DNA of 64,000 nucleotides, from the NCBI RefSeq assembly GCF_002087085.1, contig NZ_MWQY01000001.1, positions 186,001 to 250,000 of the forward strand. Direction: 5' to 3'. Below, one piece after another: positions 44,577 to 53,063 of this stretch. Source of the DNA: Marispirochaeta aestuarii. GTDB lineage: Bacteria; Spirochaetota; Spirochaetia; JC444; Marispirochaetaceae. Position 1 is the first letter of the stretch; each line of letters begins with the position of its first letter. The position numbers and the translations under genes were made by a program. A model generated the notes under the pieces. The model searched no databases. It was not told where the DNA came from and worked only from the letters and a program-made list of their open reading frames with translations.

Positions 44577-45668
44577 ATGCCTGTACGGGATTCTGTTTTA
44601 GAGAAAAAATTGTCCCGCTTTCGGGATTTCTGGGACCGCAAGCCTGTTAAGCGTCCCATTATCGGTATAGACATAGGCGGCTGGTTTCCTTTTCAACGTT
44701 TTTCTTCCCTGAGCAGAATTGCCGACGGCGCGCAGATCTCCCCGGAACAGCTTTCAAGCGGAGAATGTCTTTCTGACTACGAGGAGTTTTTCCAGCGGTC
44801 CCTGGCGACGGAGGATGACCTGATAAAAGGGGCTGCGCCGATCTCCGCCATACCCTGGATGGAGGGGGTACTTGGCGCACGCCTTCGGCGTAACCGGGAC
44901 AGTGTGTGGGCCGATGAACGGCGGCTGAGCTGGGACGACATCTTCTCCTTTGAGCTGACGGATGATAACCCCTGGCTTCGCAGGTATCTTAGCTTTGTTC
45001 AGGATCTGTCTGAACAGGGCAGGGGACGGTATCCGGTGGGGCTTCCTATTCTGCGGGGAACGGCGGATCTTTTCGGAATGCTCCGCGGGCACAGCGAGGC
45101 CCTGATCGACTGCATTGAAGAGCCGGAACTTTCCAGGAAGGCTTGCGCAGTCTGTGCCGATGCCCTGACAGGGCTTGTTCGGCAGCATCACGGTACCGCG
45201 GGGGATTTTTTCGGAGGATACTATATCGAGCAGTACGGAATCTGGGCCCCGGGACCCTTCGTCCGTCTCCAGGAGGATGAGTCCGCCGTCTATTCTCCCG
45301 ATCTTTATGTCCGGATAATACAGGATTTTGACCGGAAGATCGCCGCTTCTTTTCCTTACAGTCTTATCCACCTGCATTCTGCAAGCCTCTTTCTGCTCGA
45401 ACATTTTCTCGATGTTAAGGAAATCGATGTGTTCGAGATCAACAAGGATATCTGTGAAATGGACCTGCCCCGGATGATGCCCTATCTTAAGCGCATACAG
45501 GAAGCAGGGCGCCTGCTGTATATCCGCGGTCCCTTGACCCGGGATGATTACCGGCTTATAAGCCGTGAGCTTTCTCCTGAGGGACTGGTACTGCAGACGG
45601 TCGTTCAGAACCTGGAGGAGGCCCGGGAGGTCCATGAAGCCCTGAACGGAATATACCCGGGCCGATGA
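44577..45668 (+). CDS. uroporphyrinogen-decarboxylase-superfamily protein, possible methyltransferase
   Basis: The 363-residue protein appears to be a TIM-barrel of the URO-D/MtaA superfamily: RPIIGIDIGGWFPF at the N-terminus, a middle domain with VGLPILRGTADLFGMLRG, SLIHLHSASLFLLEHFLDV, IDVFEINKDICEMDLPRMM and RLLYIRGPLTRDDY. True HemE sequence marks (such as the N-terminal RQAGR) are missing, so it is not porphyrin decarboxylase. Many relatives are methyltransferases acting with corrinoid proteins. No corrinoid-binding gene lies nearby. An AGGAG site precedes the ATG, 35 bases after the FemAB-like gene. Confidence 0.7.
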   Translation: MPVRDSVLEKKLSRFRDFWDRKPVKRPIIGIDIGGWFPFQRFSSLSRIADGAQISPEQLSSGECLSDYEEFFQRSLATEDDLIKGAAPISAIPWMEGVLGARLRRNRDSVWADERRLSWDDIFSFELTDDNPWLRRYLSFVQDLSEQGRGRYPVGLPILRGTADLFGMLRGHSEALIDCIEEPELSRKACAVCADALTGLVRQHHGTAGDFFGGYYIEQYGIWAPGPFVRLQEDESAVYSPDLYVRIIQDFDRKIAASFPYSLIHLHSASLFLLEHFLDVKEIDVFEINKDICEMDLPRMMPYLKRIQEAGRLLYIRGPLTRDDYRLISRELSPEGLVLQTVVQNLEEAREVHEALNGIYPGR

Positions 45669-45684
45669 TGGTGCCGGATTCTGT

Positions 45685-46779
45685 ATGATGAACAGCGTTT
45701 CCAGAACTGCGCCGTTTTTTCTGTTGTCTCTCTTCCTGGTGCTTTTTTCCCGTCCCGATCCGGTTTTTGCCCATGGTCCGTTGCGGGGAAAACTCCTGGA
45801 TGTTCCGCACCAGATCTACTATGGCTTTCCCGGGTTTTCAGCTTCCCAGGGCCTGGACCGGTCTGTGCATGCCCGGGGGCAGGTTTATTACCTGAACGAA
45901 TTTCGGGGGTATGCCTTTGATCCGGATGAGGAAAGCCTCGATGAAGAGGGCAGGTTTTCAGATCCCGATCGCGCCAGGGAGCTCACGGCAATGGATTTTG
46001 AAGCCCTGGTTCTGGACAGCACACTCAGTTTTCCCTTCGGGCGGGCACACAGAATGGGAATAAGCCTCCGTTTCTACAGTTATTATGGAGGTTTTCTTGA
46101 TCCCGCCATAGAGGGCTTTCATTCCGCTTTTAATCTGCCCAATGCCTCCAGGGAGTATTTTCCTCAAGGGAAAACCGCTGTGTCCATCGATAATGACAAT
46201 GGGCTTACAATTGATCTGGAGAGGCCCGGAATACTTCCCGGGGACATGGAAATTTTCGGTATCTGGACCTTTTCAGAAACCCGGCGGACAGTCTGGGGAC
46301 TGGCCTGGGCTGTGGAACTCCCCACGGGGAAAAAGGGGACTCCCGGGGGAAACGGCCATACTGATCTGGGAGCACAGCTGCTGTTTGAGCATCTTTTGGG
46401 GGAATCCTTTGTCCTGCATCTGCAGCAGGGTTTTGTTGTTCCCGGAGAACTGATCTTCGGAGCCGGCGGTGAAGCGAAACCCCTGCTTATCAGTCAGTCC
46501 CTCGCTGGTCTGGAATGGTTATGTTCCGATGCCTGGAGTCTGCTGGGGCAGATAAGGATACATACATCTCCCCTTACCTCCCGGGCGCCCCTGAATCACT
46601 CCCTCTTTCCAGGCGCGGATCAGTTTGAAATGCCTGTAACAGCCCTGCAGACGGGCTTTCGCCGAAGCTATGATTCCTGGAGTCTGCAGGTATACCTTGA
46701 GCAGGATTTCCTTACCCATGAAGGACCGGATATCCTGCTCAGTGTTGCAGCGGACTGGAGAATCGGCAGCCGGAACTGA
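45685..46779 (+). CDS. DUF3187-like outer-membrane protein
   Basis: The 364-residue protein has a signal peptide (cleavage near PVFAHG) and reads as a beta-barrel. It has many alternating strands (ALVLDSTLSFPFGRAHRMGI, SLRFYSYYGGFLDP, VWGLAWAVELPTGKKGTPGG, WSLQVYLEQDFLTHEG), and the text between them resembles the DUF3187 family of unknown function. Two ATGs in a row (45685, 45688) can start it. It follows the URO-D-like gene by 16 bases and may be co-transcribed. Function is unknown. Confidence 0.65.
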   Translation: MMNSVSRTAPFFLLSLFLVLFSRPDPVFAHGPLRGKLLDVPHQIYYGFPGFSASQGLDRSVHARGQVYYLNEFRGYAFDPDEESLDEEGRFSDPDRARELTAMDFEALVLDSTLSFPFGRAHRMGISLRFYSYYGGFLDPAIEGFHSAFNLPNASREYFPQGKTAVSIDNDNGLTIDLERPGILPGDMEIFGIWTFSETRRTVWGLAWAVELPTGKKGTPGGNGHTDLGAQLLFEHLLGESFVLHLQQGFVVPGELIFGAGGEAKPLLISQSLAGLEWLCSDAWSLLGQIRIHTSPLTSRAPLNHSLFPGADQFEMPVTALQTGFRRSYDSWSLQVYLEQDFLTHEGPDILLSVAADWRIGSRN

Positions 46780-46803
46780 AGAGCCCGGCAGACGGGGTTC
46801 AGC

Positions 46804-48441
46804 TTAAATTACCAGGCTGAGATGCTTGTGGTAGAGCTTGTCACGATGGGCCCGTACATCCTCGGAAGCCAGGTAATCATCAAGACGCATTCTTCGGTCT
46901 ATTATTCCCCCCGGGGTAAACTCGATTATTCTGTTTGCCACGGTATCGACAAACTGGTGGTCATGGCTGGTAAACAGAATGGCCTCGCTGAACTCCATAA
47001 GACCGTTGTTCAGGGCGCTGATGGATTCAAGATCAAGGTGGTTTGTCGGTTCATCGAAAATAAGAAAGTTCGCACCGGAGAGCATCATTTTTGACAGCAT
47101 GCAGCGGACCTTCTCGCCTCCGGAGAGTACCTTGACCGATTTGAGGGATTCTTCGCCGGAAAAAAGCATACGCCCCAGAAATCCGCGGACGTAACTCTCT
47201 TCTTCCTCTGCATCGGTGTACTGTCGCAGCCAGTCAACCAGGGACATGTCGGAGGTAAAATATTCGCTGTTGTCCTTGGGAAAATATGCGGGGGTTATGG
47301 TAACTCCCCAGTCAAAGCTTCCTGAATCGGGCTCCATGCGTCCCATGAGGATCTCAAAAAGGACCGTTTTTGCCTGGTGGAAGGGACCGACAAAGGCAAT
47401 CTTGTCACCTTTGTCGATGGTAAAGCTTATATCCTTCAGCAGGACTTCCCCGTCAAGGCTTTTTGTAATGCCCTCCACGCTGAGTATGCTCTTTCCGCTT
47501 TCCCGGCCTGGATCGAAACTGATATAGGGAAACCTTCGGGAGGTCGGCTTGATGTCGTCGATAGTCAGTTTATCGATGAGCTTTTTCCTTGCCGTCGCCT
47601 GCCGGGCCTTTGATGCGTTGGAACTGAAGCGCTGGATAAACTCCTTCAGTTCTGAGATCTTGTCCTCCCTGCGCTTCTTCTCATCCTTCATCTGCTTGTT
47701 GGCAAGCTGGCTTGCCATGTACCAGAAGTCGTAGTTGCCCACGTAGAGGGTGATCTTGCTGAAGTCGATATCCGCTATGTGCGTACAGACCCTGTTGAGA
47801 AAGTGTCTGTCGTGGGATACGACGATGACGGTATTCTTGAAATTGTAGAGAAAGTCCTCAAGCCAGCTGATTGATTCCAGGTCGAGGTTGTTGGTGGGCT
47901 CGTCCAGAAGCAGAATATCGGGGTCTCCAAAGAGGGCCTGGGCCAGGAGTACCCGTACTTTCTGGGCTCCTTCCAGGTCTTTCATCTTCTTCGCGTGAAA
48001 CTCCTCGGCGATTCCCAGACCGCTCAGAAGCTGGGCCGCTTCGGACTCTGCCTCCCATCCCCCCATTTCGGCAAATTCCCCCTCGAGCTCGGAGGCCCGC
48101 ATACCGTCCTCTTCGCTGAAGTCCTCCTTGGCATAGAGGCTGTCTTTTTCGGACATGATTTCGTAGAGTTTGCGGTGTCCCATGATGACCGTATCAAGTA
48201 CCGCGTACTCATCATAGGCAAACTGGTCCTGCTGGAGTACGGCGATACGTTCCCCCGGGGAGGTGTTTATTTCGCCGGAGTCGGCTTTGATTTCTCCCGA
48301 AAGGATCTTCAGGAAGGTCGATTTTCCCGAGCCGTTGGCGCCTATAACACCGTAGCAGTTGCCGGGGGTGAATTTGATGTTGACGTTTTTGAACAGTACC
48401 CGCTCTCCAAAGGAGAGGCTTATGTCACTTGCGCTTATCAT
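46804..48441 (-). CDS. ABC-F ATPase, YbiT-like, with one degenerate nucleotide site
   Basis: The 545-residue soluble protein has two ABC cassettes and no membrane segment. Cassette 1 has a normal Walker A (GANGSGKS) and Walker B (ILLLDEPTNNLD), but its signature is LEGAQKVRVLLA. Cassette 2 has an abnormal Walker A (GPFHQAKTVL) and a normal signature (LSGGEKVRCML) and Walker B (FLIFDEPTNHLD). ABC-F proteins bind the ribosomal E site and adjust translation. An arm/linker of about 80 charged residues (around 240-300) separates the cassettes. The short C-terminus and lack of a long extension fit YbiT/EttA more than Uup. Confidence 0.9.
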   Translation of the reverse strand: MISASDISLSFGERVLFKNVNIKFTPGNCYGVIGANGSGKSTFLKILSGEIKADSGEINTSPGERIAVLQQDQFAYDEYAVLDTVIMGHRKLYEIMSEKDSLYAKEDFSEEDGMRASELEGEFAEMGGWEAESEAAQLLSGLGIAEEFHAKKMKDLEGAQKVRVLLAQALFGDPDILLLDEPTNNLDLESISWLEDFLYNFKNTVIVVSHDRHFLNRVCTHIADIDFSKITLYVGNYDFWYMASQLANKQMKDEKKRREDKISELKEFIQRFSSNASKARQATARKKLIDKLTIDDIKPTSRRFPYISFDPGRESGKSILSVEGITKSLDGEVLLKDISFTIDKGDKIAFVGPFHQAKTVLFEILMGRMEPDSGSFDWGVTITPAYFPKDNSEYFTSDMSLVDWLRQYTDAEEEESYVRGFLGRMLFSGEESLKSVKVLSGGEKVRCMLSKMMLSGANFLIFDEPTNHLDLESISALNNGLMEFSEAILFTSHDHQFVDTVANRIIEFTPGGIIDRRMRLDDYLASEDVRAHRDKLYHKHLSLVI

Positions 48442-48569
48442 AGTGAATATATTCCTTTACCGGTGCGGTTGTTTCTGAAGAGTATATGGGCATCTCCAGG
48501 ATCTGCCCATGCATAATTCCTACCCGAGACGGCTGGAAAGGTCAAGTCCGCAGCTTTAGAAAAAAAATG

Positions 48570-48599
48570 TTGACATATTGGTCCGACCAATGGTATTAT
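48570..48599 (+). promoter_or_regulatory. plus-strand sigma-70 promoter with FadR/GntR-like operator
   Basis: TTGACA (48570-48575) and TATTAT (48594-48599) stand 18 bases apart. Between them lies a perfect 15-base palindrome, ATTGGTCCGACCAAT (48577-48591), matching the TGGTC-N-GACCA operator type of FadR/GntR regulators. A repressor bound there would block the promoter. The next plus-strand gene is over 4 kb away, so the product is unknown. It lies in the 312-base gap between the ABC-F gene and proW. Confidence 0.6.
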
Positions 48600-48607
48600 G
48601 ATTCCAG

Positions 48608-48641
48608 GCTATACTGTGGTTTATGCAGTATAGCTCGTTTT
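48608..48641 (+). terminator. hairpin with T-run directly behind the operator promoter
   Basis: GCTATACTG (48608-48616) pairs perfectly with CAGTATAGC (48626-48634), with a nine-base loop, and TCGTTTTTT follows. That is an intrinsic terminator or attenuator starting within a few bases of the expected transcription start. The loop contains the ATG of a 59-codon open frame (48623-48802). Confidence 0.5.
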
Positions 48642-48715
48642 TTCTGTTCCTTACGGGGAGCAGGGCGGTTCTACTGGATAAGCTGCCGAAACCAAGCACT
48701 GTCCCATCCGTTCTT

Positions 48716-48750
48716 GGGGGGGCACGGCGTTGCCGTGTCCCCCTTACTTT
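48716..48750. terminator. strong GC hairpin beyond proW
   Basis: GGGGG-CACGGC and GCCGTG-T-CCCCC (48716-48743) form a long stem with one bulged base and a three-base loop, ten bases past the proW stop. Read on the plus strand it is followed by TTACTTTTATT. Read on the minus strand no U-run follows. It may end the proVW transcript, a plus-strand transcript from 48606, or both. Confidence 0.5.
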
Positions 48751-48752
48751 TA

Positions 48753-49616
48753 TTACTTCTCAGTACTGTTGGTGTAGTCGTTTTTCGCGAAAGAGTGGGT
48801 AAGGCGATCGATGATTATTGCCAGAAGTACAATACTGATGCCTGCTTCAAATCCCCGTCCGACATCTATGCGGTTAATCGAAAGAAGGACCTCCATTCCC
48901 AGTCCCTTGGCTCCGATCATCGAGCCGATTACCACCATTGCAAGGGCCATCATGGTTGTCTGGTTGACGCCGACCATGATCGACGGTTTCGCCAGGGGCA
49001 GCTGCACGTCGAAGAGGACCATACGGGGGGTGGCGCCGAAGGCCAGGGCGGCTTCAACAGCCTCTTTGTCTACTGTTCGTATGCCCACATTTGTCAGTCT
49101 TATTACCGGGGGTACAGCATAGATAATCGTCGCTATTATTGCAGGGACCTTTCCAAGGCCGAAAAACATCAGGGCCGGAATAAGGTACACAAAGGAAGGC
49201 ATTGTCTGCATTCCGTCCAGTATGGGTTTGATGATGGATTCCGCCCTGTCGCTCCGGGCCATGACAATCCCGATGGGAAGTCCGATAAGAAGAGAGAATA
49301 TCACCGCTGCGAAAACGATACTCAAGGTGAGCATTGCCAGCTCCCAGTAACCGAAGGTTCCAATTAAAAACAGCATCAGAGCGAAGGCAAAGCCGTCATA
49401 CCACTTGCCGAGGAATTTCCACCCCGTCAGAAAGACCAGTATGATGATGACAAACCAGGGGACCAGGGTAAAGAGGTTCTCGAAGGCCAGCATAACCTGG
49501 AGTATGATGAATCTGATGATATCAAAAATCTGTTCCATGTTGGTAAGAAGCCAGTTCATGATGGCATCGATCCAGTCTGCCAGGGGGATGGATATTACTT
49601 CCGGGAACTCAATCAT
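48753..49616 (-). CDS. proW: glycine betaine/proline ABC permease
   Basis: I choose the ATG at 49616, with AGGAAG six bases upstream, giving 287 residues; an ATG at 49631 has no ribosome site. About seven helices run from residues 35 to 275. The EAA-type loop is EAVEAALAFGATPRMVLFDV, and GMQTMPSFVYLIPALMFFG is the usual ProW/OpuAB stretch. It imports compatible solutes such as glycine betaine or proline betaine with ProV. The start overlaps the proV stop by eight bases (ATGATTGA). No fused or separate ProX binding protein is in the window. Confidence 0.92.
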   Translation of the reverse strand: MIEFPEVISIPLADWIDAIMNWLLTNMEQIFDIIRFIILQVMLAFENLFTLVPWFVIIILVFLTGWKFLGKWYDGFAFALMLFLIGTFGYWELAMLTLSIVFAAVIFSLLIGLPIGIVMARSDRAESIIKPILDGMQTMPSFVYLIPALMFFGLGKVPAIIATIIYAVPPVIRLTNVGIRTVDKEAVEAALAFGATPRMVLFDVQLPLAKPSIMVGVNQTTMMALAMVVIGSMIGAKGLGMEVLLSINRIDVGRGFEAGISIVLLAIIIDRLTHSFAKNDYTNSTEK

Positions 49617-50892
49617 GTTTATCTTCCTCATCTGATTTGATGGTTTCGAATATTGTGTCCGTCTTTACGACGCCAAGAAGCTTTCCGTTGTCATCGGTAA
49701 CCGGGATGGGATAGGGATTCGCGTTAACAATACTGAAGAGCTCCTCTATATAGCTGTCCTCCCTGACCGTCGGTACCCCGCGGATCGCTTCCGGAGGGAT
49801 TTTAGCGTTCTTCTTCTTTTCCGAGGCAAGGGGTTTGAGACGTTCTATAGTGGCGACTCCAAGGAGTCTGCGGGTTTTATCCACGACAAAGGCTGCTTCA
49901 CGTTTGTTTGACTGCAGCATATGAATCGCCGTATTCGGACCTTCCCAGGCGTAGAGAAGAACCTCCGGTTCCTGCATGATGCTCGAGGCTGTCAGGACCT
50001 TGGCAGGGGAAGCGTCCCGGACGAATTCATGGACATAATCATCCGCGGGTTCGGTTACAATCTGTTCCGGAGTCCCGATCTGTACGATGCTGCCGTCCCG
50101 CATTATTGCAATCCGGTCTCCCAGTTTAAGGGCTTCGTGAAGATCGTGGGTTACAAAGATAATCGTCTTTTTCAGTTTGTCCTGCAGTTCGACCAGTTCA
50201 TCCTGCATCTGACGCCTGATCAGGGGGTCCAGGCCGGAGAAGGGTTCATCCATTAAAAGGACGTCCGGATCGTTTGCCAGGGCCCTCGCGAGTCCGACGC
50301 GCTGCTGCATTCCGCCGCTCAAGGCCCCGGGATAGTAATCCTCCCAGCCCTTGAGCCCCACCGTTTCCAGGGACTGCATGGCCTTGGCGTAGCGTTCTCC
50401 CTTGGGGAGTCCTTTGACCTTCAGACCATAGGTCGCATTATCCAGAACGGTCATATGGGGAAAGAGTCCATAGTGCTGAAACACCATACCGTAGGTTGTC
50501 TTGCGAAAATCAAGGATCTCTTCCTTGTTCAGCTTTGTAACATCCGTGTTATTGACAATGATTGTACCGCTGGTCGGTTCATTGAGGCGTATCAGTGAAC
50601 GGATGAGGGTGGATTTTCCACTGCCCGAGAGACCCATCAGGATATAGAATTCGCCTTTGCTTACTTCCAGAGAGATATCCCTCATTCCTATGACGCAGCC
50701 GGTTTTCTCCTGGATTGCTTCCTTTGAGAGCTTTCTCATCTTCGGAGAAAGTACTCGCTTTGCATCCCGGCCGAATACCTTCCAGAGGTTTTTAACCTGA
50801 ATAAAGCCTTCATTTTCTCCGGCAGATTCTTCCGGTGCCTGCGGCTCGGGATAGTGAGCTTCGGAGCCCTCCCGGTTGTTTTGACTGGACAT
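49609..50892 (-). CDS. proV: glycine betaine/proline ABC ATPase with CBS domains
   Basis: The 427-residue protein has Walker A GLSGSGKST, Q-loop VFQHYGLFPHMT, signature LSGGMQQRVGLARAL, Walker B LLMDEPFSGLD and switch VTHDLHEAL. Two CBS motifs follow (about 290-425), ending in NPYPIPVTDDNGKLLGVVK. CBS domains in OpuA/ProV sense ionic strength or c-di-AMP and gate transport under osmotic stress. An AAGGAG site and a promoter at 50951-50979 precede it. Confidence 0.94.
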   Translation of the reverse strand: MSSQNNREGSEAHYPEPQAPEESAGENEGFIQVKNLWKVFGRDAKRVLSPKMRKLSKEAIQEKTGCVIGMRDISLEVSKGEFYILMGLSGSGKSTLIRSLIRLNEPTSGTIIVNNTDVTKLNKEEILDFRKTTYGMVFQHYGLFPHMTVLDNATYGLKVKGLPKGERYAKAMQSLETVGLKGWEDYYPGALSGGMQQRVGLARALANDPDVLLMDEPFSGLDPLIRRQMQDELVELQDKLKKTIIFVTHDLHEALKLGDRIAIMRDGSIVQIGTPEQIVTEPADDYVHEFVRDASPAKVLTASSIMQEPEVLLYAWEGPNTAIHMLQSNKREAAFVVDKTRRLLGVATIERLKPLASEKKKNAKIPPEAIRGVPTVREDSYIEELFSIVNANPYPIPVTDDNGKLLGVVKTDTIFETIKSDEEDKHD

Positions 50893-50950
50893 ACAGTTTT
50901 ATCTCCTTGATCTTGTATAAAGTTCAGGACATATAATGATTATCTTTAGA

Positions 50951-50979
50951 ATACTAAATAGTAAACGTGCTTTAGTCAA
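50951..50979 (-). promoter_or_regulatory. proV promoter
   Basis: On the minus strand TTGACT (complement of 50974-50979) and TAGTAT (complement of 50951-50956) are separated by 17 bases, about 60 bases before the proV start. The surrounding 259-base gap (50893-51150) is markedly AT-rich with no other gene recognised. Confidence 0.5.
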
Positions 50980-51150
50980 GTTTTTTTGAGGAATGCGAGG
51001 CTTCATGTTGAAGTGATCATGTTTTAAAATCATATAAAGCAATTAATTATGCTGATAGTGTTCCAATTCAAACCTGAGGCGGATACTAAAATAGAGATAA
51101 CAAAGAAATTGAATTGAACTTTGTGTTGTAACTATTCTCCTGCTGTCCCC

Positions 51151-52056
51151 TTATTGTTCTCCTTTTAAAAAGGAGCCTTCCTCGAGTTCCCTGAAGGCTG
51201 TCTGCAGCTCCTCCCGGGTATTCATGACTATGGGACCGTACCAGGCGACAGGTTCTGCAAGGGGAATGCCCGATACCAGCAGAAATCGGATTCCTTTGCT
51301 GCCGGACTCAACAGTAATGCTGTCGCCGTCGGAAAAGAGCAGAAGATGCCGGTTCGCGGCCTGTTTCTCCACAAGCGTATCAGCCCAGCCGGCGCTCGAG
51401 CGGGGTACATCGAAGGGCTCCTTTTTACCGCAGAAATCTCCGCTTCCTTCGATTATGTAGGCAAAGGCATGTCGTCCCGGGGCAATGGGTATCTCCTGGA
51501 GGGTTCCGGCGGGTATTTCAATATCAAAATAGGCCGGATCAACGAACGTTCCATCCACGGGCCCCCGGCCTCCCCAGAGTTCTCCGCAGATTATTCTGGC
51601 AGAGGAACCCTCTCTGCTCGTTACCGCCGGGATATCTGCGGCCCCGTACTGCTGGTACCTGGGGGGGATCATCTTTTTTGCCCTCGGAAGATTCGCCCAG
51701 AGCTGAAAACCGTACATGCGTCCGGACTCGTCTCCCCGGGGCATCTCCTGGTGGATTATTCCGCTTCCTGCGGTCATCCATTGGACTTCCCCGGGGCCGA
51801 TGACCCCGCTGTTACCCAGGCTGTCCCGGTGCTCCACCGTGCCCGCAAGTATGTAGGTTATGGTCTCAATGCCTCTGTGGGGGTGCCAGGGAAAACCTGC
51901 TCTGTAATCGGCAGGATTATCCCCCCGAAAATCATCCAGAAGCAGGAAAGGATCATACTCTTCGGTTTTGCCGAATCCGAAGGCTCTATGCAGGTGTACG
52001 CCTGCCCCCTCGGTGGTTGGAACGGATTTACTGACAGAAACTATTCCCCTCTGCAT
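51151..52056 (-). CDS. pirin-family protein
   Basis: Starting at the ATG at 52056 (GGGAGG seven bases upstream) the product has 301 residues; an upstream ATG at 52146 would overlap the terminator of the neighbouring gene. The pirin marks are clear: DPFLLLDDFRGD, FPWHPHRGIETITYILAGT (metal-binding His residues), SLGNSGVIGPGEVQWMTAGS and HQEMP. These bicupins bind iron; some oxidise quercetin, others act as redox regulators. The substrate here is unknown. Confidence 0.92.
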   Translation of the reverse strand: MQRGIVSVSKSVPTTEGAGVHLHRAFGFGKTEEYDPFLLLDDFRGDNPADYRAGFPWHPHRGIETITYILAGTVEHRDSLGNSGVIGPGEVQWMTAGSGIIHQEMPRGDESGRMYGFQLWANLPRAKKMIPPRYQQYGAADIPAVTSREGSSARIICGELWGGRGPVDGTFVDPAYFDIEIPAGTLQEIPIAPGRHAFAYIIEGSGDFCGKKEPFDVPRSSAGWADTLVEKQAANRHLLLFSDGDSITVESGSKGIRFLLVSGIPLAEPVAWYGPIVMNTREELQTAFRELEEGSFLKGEQ

Positions 52057-52115
52057 TTGCGGGCCTCCCTGTATATAATCATAAGCTGCCCGCCGGACGG
52101 GTACAAGAAGAGGGA

Positions 52116-52147
52116 CAAAAAAAATGCGGGCAGATCCTGCCCGCATT
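52116..52147 (-). terminator. intrinsic terminator of the small barrel-protein gene
   Basis: On the minus strand the stem (52137-52146 with 52124-52133, ten perfect pairs, ATC loop) is followed by a run of eight T (complement of 52117-52124). It lies 21 bases after the stop at 52168 and is the clearest terminator in the window. Confidence 0.85.
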
Positions 52148-52167
52148 CGAATCAGGGTGATTATCTG

Positions 52168-52947
52168 TTAACCCAGGGGTGCTCCGAAGGTTACGCCCAG
52201 GCTGAAGGCCCGGTTGTCATCCAGAGCATCGGTCATGATGGCATCCAGGGCGAACTTGAACTTCGAGAAAGCAGGTATGCTTGCCAGGTCTATCCTGATT
52301 CCGGAGTTGAATACTCCCCTGAAATTAGCATCTGCTCCGTAGGCATCGGCGGAATAGGAGAAGTTGGCGAAATCGTTGATCCAGTGAACGAAACCCTGAA
52401 AGATGTCCGGAAACAGCAGAAGATCAAAACCCATTCCAAAATCGATGGCGTCGTCCGGTGCCTCGTCGCCGAAGCTCTTGCCTACCACAACAGTGGTTTC
52501 CGCGGGCATACGGAAGAATTCCCCGGGATAGGTCGCCGCCAGGTAAATCTGGGTCAGATCGGTGTCATTCCCCGCGGTCTGGAGCATCTGATGATTTCCC
52601 CCGATGGCAACCGCAGAGGATCCTTTGATGGGAAGTTGGATTTTTCCGTGCAGAATTGTGTCCGCGTTGTCCGAATCATCCTGGGTGTCATAGGCGAAAC
52701 CGAGTTCCGCGATCTTGAAGAGGCTGATTGACGCCTTGGGAATATGAACGGTTTCTTCATCGACGATGGCGTGATACCCGAGATCGATGCCGATATCGGC
52801 GCTCCGTTCCCAGCCGATGCGTCCGGTGGGTATGCTGATAAGACCGGTAGCTCCGTTAAGGGACATTCCCTTCAAAGGTGCGGCCCAGGCAAATGTAGAC
52901 ACAAGCATCAGTATCAAAAAAAGGGTTGCAGTTTTTTTTAGTTGCAT
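52168..52947 (-). CDS. exported protein, probable small outer-membrane barrel
   Basis: The start at 52947 has AGGAG seven bases upstream and opens a signal peptide (cleavage near FAWAAP), giving 259 residues. The mature part begins GMSLNGATGLISIPTGRIGW, a repeated beginning in YjbH-like and spirochaete barrel proteins. It then shows paired strands (ISLFKIAELGFAYDTQDDSD, IDFGMGFDLLLFPDIFQGFV, FNSGIRIDLASIPAFSKFKF) and ends FSLGVTFGAPLG. An outer-membrane porin or structural protein is likely; no enzyme motif is seen. It is followed by a strong terminator, so it is a single-gene unit. Confidence 0.7.
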   Translation of the reverse strand: MQLKKTATLFLILMLVSTFAWAAPLKGMSLNGATGLISIPTGRIGWERSADIGIDLGYHAIVDEETVHIPKASISLFKIAELGFAYDTQDDSDNADTILHGKIQLPIKGSSAVAIGGNHQMLQTAGNDTDLTQIYLAATYPGEFFRMPAETTVVVGKSFGDEAPDDAIDFGMGFDLLLFPDIFQGFVHWINDFANFSYSADAYGADANFRGVFNSGIRIDLASIPAFSKFKFALDAIMTDALDDNRAFSLGVTFGAPLG

Positions 52948-53063
52948 GGTTTTTCTCCTGTAAATATATTTTGGCTCAATAATATCACCATTCAGCATCG
53001 ATGACCAGTTCCCGGGAAAAAAGCTTTTGAAAGGGCCTGGAAGATAGTATCTTATTTATAGAT

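Noticed and set aside
44577..45668. hemE (uroporphyrinogen decarboxylase)
   Set aside because: Superfamily fold only; the conserved HemE N-terminal arginine motif is missing and no heme genes are nearby.
48623..48802. 59-codon open frame behind the operator promoter
   Set aside because: Listed only within a finding. It has no Shine-Dalgarno, its ATG lies in a hairpin loop, and its last third is antisense to proW, so I cannot support it as a gene.
48486..49367. 293-codon plus-strand open frame over proW
   Set aside because: Cys/His/Tyr-rich shadow of proW. It begins before the mapped promoter and has no ribosome site.
51160..51180. CTCCTTTT-A-AAAAGGAG palindrome near the pirin stop
   Set aside because: It lies in the last codons, is AT-rich and has no following T-run on the coding strand.
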